From assembly GCA_913020095.1 (NCBI GenBank), contig CAJWAH010000078.1, positions 1 to 6,468 on the forward strand: a DNA stretch of 6,468 nucleotides, written 5' to 3'. A model generated the notes under the pieces. The model did no database searches. It saw only the letters and a program-made list of their open reading frames with translations, and was not told the origin of the DNA. Both the position numbers and the translations under genes were made by a program. Shown one piece after another: positions 1-6,318 of this stretch (position 1 is its first letter; every line of letters begins with the position of its first letter). The stretch is from an uncultured Synechococcus sp. Its GTDB lineage: Bacteria > Cyanobacteriota > Cyanobacteriia > PCC-6307 > Cyanobiaceae.

Positions 1-579
1 CACGACAAGCTGCACAGCCTGGGGCCGCTGCTGGTGGGTGACTCGGGCCTTGCGACGCCGTGCCTGCTCGTCGCGGCACACGCAGACGGCGCGCTTCGGC
101 TGTGGCAGGTGAGTCGGGCCCGGCACCAGCTGCTGCGAACCATCCGCAGCCACAAGGCCAGCATACTGGAGCTACTGCCTGTCCCGCCTGCGGCTGCAAC
201 CACCAACACGCGCGGTGGGCCGGCCAAGCCACCAGTGGCGCCTGTCGCGCCTGTGGACAGCCGGTGTCAGCGCTTCCTGAGCGTCGGCCGTGACGGCGAG
301 GTGCGGCTGTGGCAGTGGGACGTGGCGGCGGTGTCCCGCATGCCAGGCGACGCTGGCGCTGCCTGCTCCATGCTGTGGTACGCCAACACCTCGCCTGACG
401 TGACGGCGACGCAGCTCATGGCGGACGGGAGCCTGGTGATCGGCTGCGTGGACGGAACTGTGCAGCGCTGGCCCGTCGCCCCGGACGCGTCCACCGTCCA
501 AAACTCCGCGCCGCTGGCGTCTGTGTCCGGCGTGCACGCGGGTGCGGTGGTGTCCGTGGCCTCGCCATCGTACCTGGCC
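1..579 (+). other. WD40-repeat-like coding segment, probably foreign to the rest of the window
   Basis: Three blade-ending motifs are visible in the open frame counted from 34: DGALRLW (18-24), DGEVRLW (87-93) and DGTVQRW (140-146). A fourth blade begins with HAGAVVSV (168-175) and YLATAD (180-185) and is then cut off. A Pro/Ala-rich low-complexity linker (about 49-75) separates blades 1 and 2. WD40 propellers are protein-protein scaffolds; no specific function can be assigned. Hand-counted GC is about 71%, against about 66% for bases 601-1200, and the segment has no TTG leucine codon while the PilB part has several. A low-complexity linker between blades suggests a GC-rich eukaryote such as a green alga, but a bacterial WD40 protein is possible. 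The frame is open at the left edge, so the gene starts outside the window. Confidence 0.65.
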
Positions 580-1218
580 ACCGCGGACATGGCGATCCAG
601 GCGGCGCTCACCGGCCACCTGGTGCTCACCACCTTGCACTGCAACGACGCGCCCAGTGCTGTAGCCCGGCTTGAGGAGATGGGGGTGGAGACCTACCTGC
701 TGAGCGCCTCACTGATCGGCGTGCTCTCCCAGCGGTTGCTGCGCAAGCTCTGCACCCACTGCCGCCAGCCCTACCAACCCAAGGAGGCCACCTTGGCCCG
801 CTTCGGTTTGGAGGCCAGCCAAAACAGCGCCATCAACTTCTACCAACCTCCGGCCAACAACACCTGCAGCCATTGCCATGGCCTTGGTTACAAGGGCCGC
901 ATCGGCGTGTACGAGGTGATGCGGGTCAATGAGGAGATGGCGGAGGCCATCGGCCAAGGCGCCGGCACCGACCAGCTGCGCCACCTGGCCCTCAGCAATG
1001 GCATGAAAACGCTGCTGGGCTACGGGCTGGAACTGGCCCGCCAAGGCCACACCAGCCTGGAGGAGGTGGAGCGGGTGCTGCTGACGGACTCCGGGCTCGA
1101 GCAGGAAATCAGGGCCCGCAACCTCAGCACCTCCACCTGCATTGGCTGCGGGGCCGGCCTGCGCGATGAATGGCTCGATTGCCCCTATTGCCTGACTCCC
1201 AGGGGCACACTGCAGTGA
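1..1218 (+). CDS. pilB: Chimeric ORF: WD40-like segment joined in frame to the C-terminal third of pilus ATPase PilB (5' partial)
   Basis: The frame is open from base 1 (first possible start is GTG at 34) to the TGA at 1216-1218. Residues below count from 34. From about residue 183 it is PilB/GspE, the hexameric cytoplasmic ATPase that powers type IV pilus extension. Visible are the His box (TGHLVLTTLHCNDA, 193-206), the tetracysteine zinc motif C240/C243/C278/C281, the following GRIGVYEVM and the LRHLALSNGMKTL helix region. A second CxxC pair (C369/C372 and C383/C386) forms a zinc-ribbon-like tail. Walker A, the Asp box and Walker B are absent because everything before the His box is replaced by WD40-like sequence. 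About 210 PilB residues remain of a family usually 550-670 long, so this polypeptide could not be a working motor. pilT follows 20 bases later, as expected for a pilB-pilT-pilC operon. The PilB assignment is secure. Whether the fusion exists in a cell is doubtful. Confidence 0.85.
   Translation, partial: HDKLHSLGPLLVGDSGLATPCLLVAAHADGALRLWQVSRARHQLLRTIRSHKASILELLPVPPAAATTNTRGGPAKPPVAPVAPVDSRCQRFLSVGRDGEVRLWQWDVAAVSRMPGDAGAACSMLWYANTSPDVTATQLMADGSLVIGCVDGTVQRWPVAPDASTVQNSAPLASVSGVHAGAVVSVASPSYLATADMAIQAALTGHLVLTTLHCNDAPSAVARLEEMGVETYLLSASLIGVLSQRLLRKLCTHCRQPYQPKEATLARFGLEASQNSAINFYQPPANNTCSHCHGLGYKGRIGVYEVMRVNEEMAEAIGQGAGTDQLRHLALSNGMKTLLGYGLELARQGHTSLEEVERVLLTDSGLEQEIRARNLSTSTCIGCGAGLRDEWLDCPYCLTPRGTLQ
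577..591 (+). other. Junction between WD40-like and PilB sequence
   Basis: PilB proteins normally read approximately GEIRD-x-ETA-(E/D)-(I/M)-AIQAALTGHLV. Here the reading is SPSYLATADMAIQAALTGHLV, so PilB identity starts at about the TAD residues (580-588) and everything before it is WD40-like. YLATAD also fits the start of a WD40 strand, so the two parents may have shared a few bases here. Such microhomology is typical of amplification or assembly chimeras and also of illegitimate recombination. No terminal inverted repeat, target duplication or integrase site is visible around it. Confidence 0.6.
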
Positions 1219-1238
1219 TAGGGGCACCAGAGCGAGCC

Positions 1239-2315
1239 ATGGAGCTGCAGATCGAAACCCTGATGGAGCAATTGGTGGAGAAAGGGGGCAGCGATCTGCA
1301 CCTCTCCGCCGGATTGCCGCCTTATGGCCGCTTCAGTGGTGCCTTGCGGCCCATGCATGAAGCGCCTCTGGCCGAGGAGAGCTGCAACCGCTTGATCTTC
1401 AGCCTGCTCAACAACAACCAGCGCAAGCAGCTGGAGCAGAACTGGGAGCTGGACTGCTCCTACGGGCTCAAAGGCGTGGCCCGCTTTCGGGTCAACGTCT
1501 ACCGGGAAAAGGGGTGCTATGCCGCCTGCCTGCGGGCCCTGGGCAGCAGCATCCCCAGCCTTCAGCAACTAGGCCTGCCTGATGTCGTGCGCGAGATCAG
1601 CGAGCGGCCGCGGGGTTTGGTGCTGGTGACCGGACCCACGGGATCAGGCAAAACCACCACCTTGGCGGCACTGCTGAACCACATCAATCAACAGCGGGCC
1701 GAACACATCCTCACGGTGGAAGACCCGATCGAGTTTGTGTACAAGTCAGAGCGCAGCGTGATTCACCAGCGCGAGCTCGGTGAAGACACCCGCAGCTTTG
1801 CCAATGCCCTCAAGGCCGCCCTGCGGGAAGACCCCGACGTGATCCTGGTGGGGGAAATGCGTGATCTGGAAACCATCCAACTCGCCATCACCGCCGCAGA
1901 AACGGGCCATTTGGTGTTTGGCACCCTGCACACCAGCTCAGCAGCGCAAACGGTGGATCGCATGGTGGACGTGTTTCCGCCCGAGCAACAAACCCAGATC
2001 CGCGTGCAACTCAGCGGCAGCCTGGTGGCCGTGTTTGCTCAAACCCTCTGCCGGCGGCTCAACCCCCCTGCTGGGGCCTTTGGCCGGGTGATGGCCCAAG
2101 AAATCATGGTCAACACCCCGGCTTTGGCCAACCTGATTCGCGAGGGCAAAACCGCCCAGATCTATTCGCAGCTGCAAACCGGCGGCCAATACGGCATGCA
2201 AACCCTCGAGCGCGCCCTGGCCAACCTGGTGGACGGCGGCCAAGTGGAGCGGGGCGAAGCCCTGAGCAAAGCCAGCAAACCCGATGAACTGATGCGGTTG
2301 CTCGGTGAGGCGTGA
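1239..2315 (+). CDS. pilT: Type IV pilus retraction ATPase PilT
   Basis: A 358-residue cytoplasmic ATPase that depolymerises the pilus and drives twitching and DNA uptake, working against PilB on the PilC platform. The N-terminal PAS-like domain (1 to about 110) contains GGSDLHLSAGLPP. Walker A is GPTGSGKT (132-139), the Asp box is TVEDPIEF (159-166), Walker B centres on DVILVGEMRD (200-209, catalytic E206), and the His box is GHLVFGTLHT (223-232). The C-terminal NLIREGKTAQIYS and GMQTLERAL are typical of PilT. GEMRDLETIQ with MVDVFPPEQQ separates it from PilB, and there is no tetracysteine motif. The length matches the family (about 340-370). The ATG at 1239 was chosen because the upstream in-frame ATG at 1170 would overlap the PilB zinc-ribbon tail and add unconserved residues. 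No strong Shine-Dalgarno precedes it; it lies 20 bases after the pilB stop, so operon transcription is expected. Confidence 0.95.
   Translation: MELQIETLMEQLVEKGGSDLHLSAGLPPYGRFSGALRPMHEAPLAEESCNRLIFSLLNNNQRKQLEQNWELDCSYGLKGVARFRVNVYREKGCYAACLRALGSSIPSLQQLGLPDVVREISERPRGLVLVTGPTGSGKTTTLAALLNHINQQRAEHILTVEDPIEFVYKSERSVIHQRELGEDTRSFANALKAALREDPDVILVGEMRDLETIQLAITAAETGHLVFGTLHTSSAAQTVDRMVDVFPPEQQTQIRVQLSGSLVAVFAQTLCRRLNPPAGAFGRVMAQEIMVNTPALANLIREGKTAQIYSQLQTGGQYGMQTLERALANLVDGGQVERGEALSKASKPDELMRLLGEA
2304..2310 (+). promoter_or_regulatory. Ribosome binding site of pilC and stop-start overlap
   Basis: GGTGAGG lies inside the last codons of pilT, four bases before ATG 2315. The pilT stop and the pilC start share one base (TGATG at 2313-2317), which suggests translational coupling. 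The purine-rich site favours ATG 2315, though GTG at 2312 is immediately adjacent and would add one residue. Confidence 0.55.
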
Positions 2316-3544
2316 TGGCAGCCCAAGCCTTCATCGCCACCTACAAAGACCGGCGCGGCAAGGAGAAAAGCCTCAAGCTCAAAGCTGCTGATCTGGCCAG
2401 CGCCAAGCGCAGCCTGCGCAAGCGCGGCATCTTGGCCCTCAGCCTCAAAGCCGATAGCGGCAGCAACGAGAAGGTCCAGCGCGGCCTGAGCTTGTCGCTG
2501 GAGAAAGCACCAGGCGTCAAAGAGAAAGCTGTGTTTGCCAGTCAGATGGCAGCCCTGGTGAGCGCAGGGGTGCCGATCGTGCGCAGCCTGGAAATCCTGG
2601 CGGAGCAGCAAAAGCTGCCCATGTTCAAGCGGGCACTGCAACGCCTGTCGCTGGATGTGAACCAGGGCTCCTCGCTGGGTTCGGCCCTGCGCCGCTGGCC
2701 CCAGGTATTCGATGCCCTCAGCGTGGCGATGGTGGAAGCCGGGGAAGCCGGCGGGGTGCTGGAGGAGGTGCTCAAACGCCTGGCCAAGCTGCTGGAAGAC
2801 AACGCCAAGTTGCAGAACCAGATCCGCGGAGCCCTGGGCTATCCAGTCACGGTGTTGGTGATCGCCATCGCCGTGTTTCTGGGCATGACGATCTTTTTGA
2901 TCCCCACCTTTGCGGGGATCTTTGAAGACCTCGGCGCCGAACTGCCCGCCTTCACCCAATTGATGGTGAACCTCAGCGCCTTGCTGCGCTCAAGCTTTTC
3001 GCTCTATTTGGCCGGCGGGCTGCTGCTGATGGTGTTTCTGTTGAAGCGGGCCTACGGCACCAAGCTCGGCCGCCGGCGCATGGATGGCCTGATGCTGCGC
3101 TTGCCCCTGTTTGGGGATCTCATCCGCAAAACGGCCACGGCCCAGTTCTGCCGCACCTTCAGCTCGCTGACGCGAGCGGGCGTGCCGATCCTGATGGCGC
3201 TCGACATCGTGCGTGACACCGTTGGCAACCGGGTGCTGGCTGAAGCCATCGAAGGCGCCAAGGTTGAGGTGCAAGAAGGCGGCACCTTGAGCCTGGCCTT
3301 GGCCCGCCGCAAGGTGTTCCCCTCGATGGCCATGAGCATGCTGCTGATCGGCGAAGAAAGCGGCGAAGTGGACGCCATGCTCTCGAAGGTGGCCGACTTC
3401 TACGAAGACGAAATTGCTGCCACCGTCAAAGCCATGACCGCCATGTTGGAGCCGGCCATGATCGTGGTGGTGGGGGGCATCGTGGGCTCGATCCTGCTGG
3501 CGATGTATCTGCCGATGTTCAGCGTGTTCGAAAACATCAAGTGA
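2315..3544 (+). CDS. pilC: Type IV pilus inner-membrane platform protein PilC (GspF family)
   Basis: A 409-residue polytopic inner-membrane protein that couples the PilB/PilT motors to pilin insertion and removal. A basic cytoplasmic N-terminal region (1-70, with YKDRRGKEKSLKL) is followed by two T2SSF repeats at about 72-195 and 277-399. Each repeat starts with a similar helix: FASQMAALVSAGVPIVRSLE and FCRTFSSLTRAGVPILMALD. Each also carries the family acidic motif, VEAGEAGGVLEEVL and GEESGEVDAMLSKV. Hydrophobic membrane segments lie near 174-198, 229-245 and 380-402. The length matches the usual ~400 residues. In Synechocystis this gene is split into two ORFs; here it is intact. The start overlaps the pilT stop. 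The last 8 bases overlap the end of the opposite-strand flavoprotein gene, so there is no room for a separate terminator. Confidence 0.95.
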   Translation: MAAQAFIATYKDRRGKEKSLKLKAADLASAKRSLRKRGILALSLKADSGSNEKVQRGLSLSLEKAPGVKEKAVFASQMAALVSAGVPIVRSLEILAEQQKLPMFKRALQRLSLDVNQGSSLGSALRRWPQVFDALSVAMVEAGEAGGVLEEVLKRLAKLLEDNAKLQNQIRGALGYPVTVLVIAIAVFLGMTIFLIPTFAGIFEDLGAELPAFTQLMVNLSALLRSSFSLYLAGGLLLMVFLLKRAYGTKLGRRRMDGLMLRLPLFGDLIRKTATAQFCRTFSSLTRAGVPILMALDIVRDTVGNRVLAEAIEGAKVEVQEGGTLSLALARRKVFPSMAMSMLLIGEESGEVDAMLSKVADFYEDEIAATVKAMTAMLEPAMIVVVGGIVGSILLAMYLPMFSVFENIK

Positions 3545-4793
3545 GGCCCTTGGCAATCGCCTGACCAGCGATCCAGCCGCTGCTCCAGCAATGCTGGAAG
3601 TTGAAACCACCGGTGACGCCATCAATGTCCAACAGCTCACCAGCGAAATAGAGGCCACTCACCAAGCGGCTCTCCATTGACGACAAATTCACTTCACCGA
3701 GCTCCACACCGCCGGCGGTGACAAATTCCTCGCCAAACGGGCCGCGGCCACTCACCGGCAAGCGGCATCGCAACAGCAACTCCAGCAAGGCCTGCTCACC
3801 CCGGCGCGGCAGTTCCGCCCAACCCAAGGCTGGATCCAAACCAGCCTGCTGCAGCAACGCCAGCCATAGCCGACGCCGCAACGGCATCAACAGCTCCGGG
3901 CGGCCATTGGCCAACTGCTTTTTGGCCAGACCCTGGCGGGCCTGGCTCAACTGATCGCGAACAACCGACTCATTCACCCCACCGCACCAATTGAGCCGCA
4001 ACTCAGCCCGATAACGCTGCTGCTGCAGCGCCCTGGCGGCAAAGGCCGTGAGCCGCAACACCCCTGGACCGCTCAAACCCCAATGGGTGAGCAACACGAT
4101 GCCCTGCTGGCGAAAACGCTCCTCCCCCACACTGAGCTCCATGGCCACCGGGCTTTGGCTCAAACCAGCCAAGGCGTTCAACCACGGGGCTTGCACCCGC
4201 AAGGTGAACAGCGAGGGCACTGGAGCCACCACCTGATGGCCCAATGCCTGAGCCAATTGCCGCCCGCTGGGATGGCCGCCTGTGGCCAGCAGCAACCGCT
4301 GCACCGCCACTGAGGTGGAATCCCCGCGGGCCTGCAACGCAAATCCACCACCCTCCAATGGTCGAACCGCCTGCAAGGCGCGCTTGGGCAGCAGCTGCAC
4401 GCCGGCATGGCGAGCGGCCTGACGCAAGGCCTCAATCACACTGCTGGAGCGGTTGCTGGCCGGAAACATGCGCCCATCGGCCTCTTCGACCAACTCAACG
4501 CCGCGATCAGCAAACCAGGCGACCGCGTCTCCGGCAGCAAACCGGCTGAATGGACCACGCAACGGCCGGCTGCCGCGGGGGTAATGGCCCACCAACTCCC
4601 GGGGATCCCAACAGGCATGGGTGACATTGCAGCGGCCACCGCCACTGATGCGCACCTTGCTCAACGGCTCAGCGGTGGCTTCCCACAGCTGCACCTGGGG
4701 CACGCCAGCCTCAGCAGCGGTGATCGCGGCCATGAAGCCAGCGGCCCCACCACCAGCCACCACCAAAGGCACTGGCGAGCCCGGCTCAGGCAT
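3537..4793 (-). CDS. HI0933-family FAD-dependent oxidoreductase (BaiN/YhiN-like)
   Basis: A 418-residue flavoprotein of the HI0933/TIGR00275 family; the substrate is not known for most members. The N-terminal Rossmann fold carries VVAGGGAAGFMAA (G14-x-G16-x-x-G19). The family signature SKVRISGGGRCNVTH follows at 45-59. The C-terminal FAD-binding signature lies at about 380-411, with GLYFAGELLDIDG and TGGFNFQ ahead of SSGWIAGQ. The middle (about 190-340) is the inserted domain typical of the family. Length is normal (about 400). The ATG at 4793 was chosen because it places the GxGxxG motif near the N-terminus; an upstream ATG at 4883 would add 30 unconserved residues inside the msrB frame. The start overlaps the msrB stop by 8 bases (ATGCCTGA), so the two are probably co-transcribed and coupled. 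A role in redox metabolism is inferred only from the fold. Confidence 0.9.
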   Translation of the reverse strand: MPEPGSPVPLVVAGGGAAGFMAAITAAEAGVPQVQLWEATAEPLSKVRISGGGRCNVTHACWDPRELVGHYPRGSRPLRGPFSRFAAGDAVAWFADRGVELVEEADGRMFPASNRSSSVIEALRQAARHAGVQLLPKRALQAVRPLEGGGFALQARGDSTSVAVQRLLLATGGHPSGRQLAQALGHQVVAPVPSLFTLRVQAPWLNALAGLSQSPVAMELSVGEERFRQQGIVLLTHWGLSGPGVLRLTAFAARALQQQRYRAELRLNWCGGVNESVVRDQLSQARQGLAKKQLANGRPELLMPLRRRLWLALLQQAGLDPALGWAELPRRGEQALLELLLRCRLPVSGRGPFGEEFVTAGGVELGEVNLSSMESRLVSGLYFAGELLDIDGVTGGFNFQHCWSSGWIAGQAIAKGLT

Positions 4794-5274
4794 CCGGCAC
4801 AAAAGCCAAGGCCACCCCGTTGTTGCAGTAGCGCTGACCGGTGGGGCGGGGGCCGTCATTGAAGACATGGCCCTGGTGACCACCGCAGCGGCGGCAGTGG
4901 TACTCGGTGCGGGGAATGATCAAGCGGAAGTCCACCTGGGTGTCGATCGCATCGGGCAGCGGCTGCCAAAAACTGGGCCAACCGGTGCCGCTATCGAACT
5001 TGGTGCTGCTGGCAAACAGGGGCTGCTGACAACCAGCGCAAACGAAGGTGCCTGGGCGCTTTTCGTTGTTCAACGGGCTGCTGAAGGGCGGCTCGGTGCC
5101 CTCCTGACGCAGCACCCGAAAAGCCTCTGGGCTCAACCGCTCACGCCATTGCTGATCGCTCAATTGCCAGGCCGGATCAGCAGCACTGGCTGCCAAGGCC
5201 GCTTTGGGACGAAACAACGATCCAAAAACAGCGGCAGCTGCCTGCAGGAGTGATCGGCGGGGCCACTGAGCCAT
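4786..5274 (-). CDS. msrB: Peptide-methionine (R)-S-oxide reductase MsrB with a Tat-type signal peptide
   Basis: A 162-residue protein that reduces the R form of methionine sulfoxide in oxidised proteins. The catalytic domain (about 36-160) has zinc ligands C79/C82 (CAGC) and C127/C130 (CRRC), the conserved KFDSGTGWPSFW (92-103), GGHQGHVFNDGPRPTG (131-146) and the catalytic Cys150 in RYCNNGVAL. The second, recycling Cys is not obvious; the zinc form is typical of this subclass. The N-terminus has a twin-arginine motif (P5-R6-R7-S-L-L), a short hydrophobic stretch (9-21) and a likely cleavage site after ALA (26-28), so export by Tat to the periplasm or thylakoid lumen is predicted. The ATG at 5274 was chosen as the nearest start before the Tat motif; ATG 5301 would add 9 residues and keep the signal. 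No Shine-Dalgarno is seen for either start. It is the first gene of a pair with the downstream flavoprotein and diverges from dusA. Confidence 0.92.
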   Translation of the reverse strand: MAQWPRRSLLQAAAAVFGSLFRPKAALAASAADPAWQLSDQQWRERLSPEAFRVLRQEGTEPPFSSPLNNEKRPGTFVCAGCQQPLFASSTKFDSGTGWPSFWQPLPDAIDTQVDFRLIIPRTEYHCRRCGGHQGHVFNDGPRPTGQRYCNNGVALAFVPDA

Positions 5275-5307
5275 GGGGCGGGGGAGGTCTGACTGCAGCA
5301 TGGGGGA
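5275..5307. promoter_or_regulatory. Short divergent intergenic region between msrB and dusA
   Basis: Only 33 bases separate the chosen starts of the divergent msrB and dusA genes (6 if msrB starts at 5301). No recognisable -10 or -35 pair is seen in it on either strand, so at least one promoter must lie inside the neighbouring coding sequence. It holds a GGAGG at 5283-5287 on the + strand and a three-codon ORF, ATGGGGGAGTGA (5300-5311), whose stop overlaps the dusA GTG start. Confidence 0.3.
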
Positions 5308-6315
5308 GTGAGCAGCACCAGCGCCAGCCCCCAACCGCATCCGGCCTATCGCTTCAGCGTGGCGCCGATGATGGATTACACCGATCGCCACTTCCGGGTG
5401 GTGATGCGGCAGGTGAGCCGCCATGCGCTGCTCTACACCGAAATGGTGGTGGCTCAGGCCCTGCATCACGGCCGCCAGGACACCCTGCTGGGCTTTGATC
5501 CGCTGGAAAAGCCCATTGCCCTGCAGCTCGGTGGTGATGATCCGGCGCTACTGGCGGAAGCCGCTGAACTGGCTGAACGCTGGGGCTACGACGAAATCAA
5601 TCTGAATGTGGGCTGCCCCAGCCCCAAGGTGAAAAAGGGGCGATTCGGCGCCTGCCTGATGGCTGAGCCGCAGCAGGTGGCCCGCTGCGTTGAGGCCATG
5701 GGCGCAGCCTGCGGGCTACCGGTGACGGTGAAACACCGCATCGGCATTGATGAGCGCGATAGCTACGACGAATTGCTGGACTTCGTCGACACGGTGGCCG
5801 CGGCCGGTTGCCAGCGATTTGCCGTGCACGCCCGCAAAGCCTGGCTTGAGGGCCTCGATCCCAAACAGAACCGCACCGTGCCGCCATTGCGCTACGACCT
5901 GGTGCATGCCCTCAAACGCGATCGACCCGCGTTGATTGTTGAACTCAATGGCGGCCTCGAAAGCCTGAGCGCCTGCCAAGACCAACTCCATGCCGTTGAT
6001 GGCGTGATGGTGGGCCGGGCCGCCTACGCCCACCCTCTGCAATGGAATCGGGTGGATCAGGAGATCTTTGGCGACAGCAACGCCACACCGGTTAAGGCAT
6101 CGGAGGTGCTGCAAGGGGTGCTTCCCCATGCCGAACGCTGGTGCAGCAGCGGCGGCCGGCTCTGGCCCATCGCTCGCCACCTGGTGCACCTGGTCGAAGG
6201 GGTCAGCGGCGCCCGTTATTGGCGCCGTCAACTCAGTGTTGAAGCCAGTGATCGCTCAGCTCGCCCCGATGTGCTGGAGCGAGCCATGCAACAACTGCAA
6301 GAACGCGGGCTCTAG
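5308..6315 (+). CDS. dusA: tRNA-dihydrouridine(20/20a) synthase DusA
   Basis: A 335-residue cytoplasmic FMN enzyme that uses NADPH to reduce uridines 20 and 20a in the tRNA D-loop. The TIM barrel begins with YRFSVAPMMDYTDRHFR (14-30). The active-site Cys103 is in NLNVGCPSPKV, followed by GRFGACLM. FMN/RNA contacts include K142 and H143-R144 in VKHRIGID, and H174-A-R-K177 in HARKAWLEG. The stretch DPKQNRTVPPLRYD is diagnostic of the DusA subfamily rather than DusB or DusC. GVMVGRAAY (232-240) closes the phosphate-binding end. Length is normal (about 330). The start is GTG 5308: an in-frame TGA at 5290-5292 blocks longer versions except one from CTG 5293, and the first in-frame ATGs (5368/5371) fall inside the conserved FMN-binding motif. 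It ends three bases before the convergent RNA-binding protein gene. Confidence 0.94.
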   Translation: MSSTSASPQPHPAYRFSVAPMMDYTDRHFRVVMRQVSRHALLYTEMVVAQALHHGRQDTLLGFDPLEKPIALQLGGDDPALLAEAAELAERWGYDEINLNVGCPSPKVKKGRFGACLMAEPQQVARCVEAMGAACGLPVTVKHRIGIDERDSYDELLDFVDTVAAAGCQRFAVHARKAWLEGLDPKQNRTVPPLRYDLVHALKRDRPALIVELNGGLESLSACQDQLHAVDGVMVGRAAYAHPLQWNRVDQEIFGDSNATPVKASEVLQGVLPHAERWCSSGGRLWPIARHLVHLVEGVSGARYWRRQLSVEASDRSARPDVLERAMQQLQERGL

Positions 6316-6318
6316 GGC

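Noticed and set aside
106..114. CAG|GTGAGT, a perfect eukaryotic 5' splice-site consensus inside the WD40 segment
   Set aside because: The frame continues through it with residues that fit the next part of a WD40 blade, and no convincing pyrimidine-rich acceptor was found before the junction; a chance match is likelier.
1170..1238. Longer PilT from the ATG at 1170
   Set aside because: The extra 23 residues overlap the PilB zinc-ribbon tail in another frame and do not resemble PilT N-termini; ATG 1239 fits the family.
2162..2959. 265-residue ORF on the minus strand opposite pilT/pilC
   Set aside because: His/Gln/Gly-rich composition with no domain; it is the antisense shadow of GC-rich coding sequence.
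2990..3658. 222-residue minus-strand ORF opposite pilC
   Set aside because: Low-complexity His-rich translation running across two well-supported genes; an antisense shadow.
4794..4883. N-terminal extension of the flavoprotein up to 4883
   Set aside because: It lies in an alternative frame of the MsrB catalytic end, and the GxGxxG motif would be moved unusually far from the N-terminus.
4621..5253. 210-residue plus-strand ORF opposite msrB and the flavoprotein
   Set aside because: It lies over conserved catalytic regions of both minus-strand genes and has no recognisable motif.
5275..5469. N-terminal extension of MsrB up to 5469
   Set aside because: The added residues are antisense to the conserved start of dusA, are His-rich, and would bury the Tat motif.
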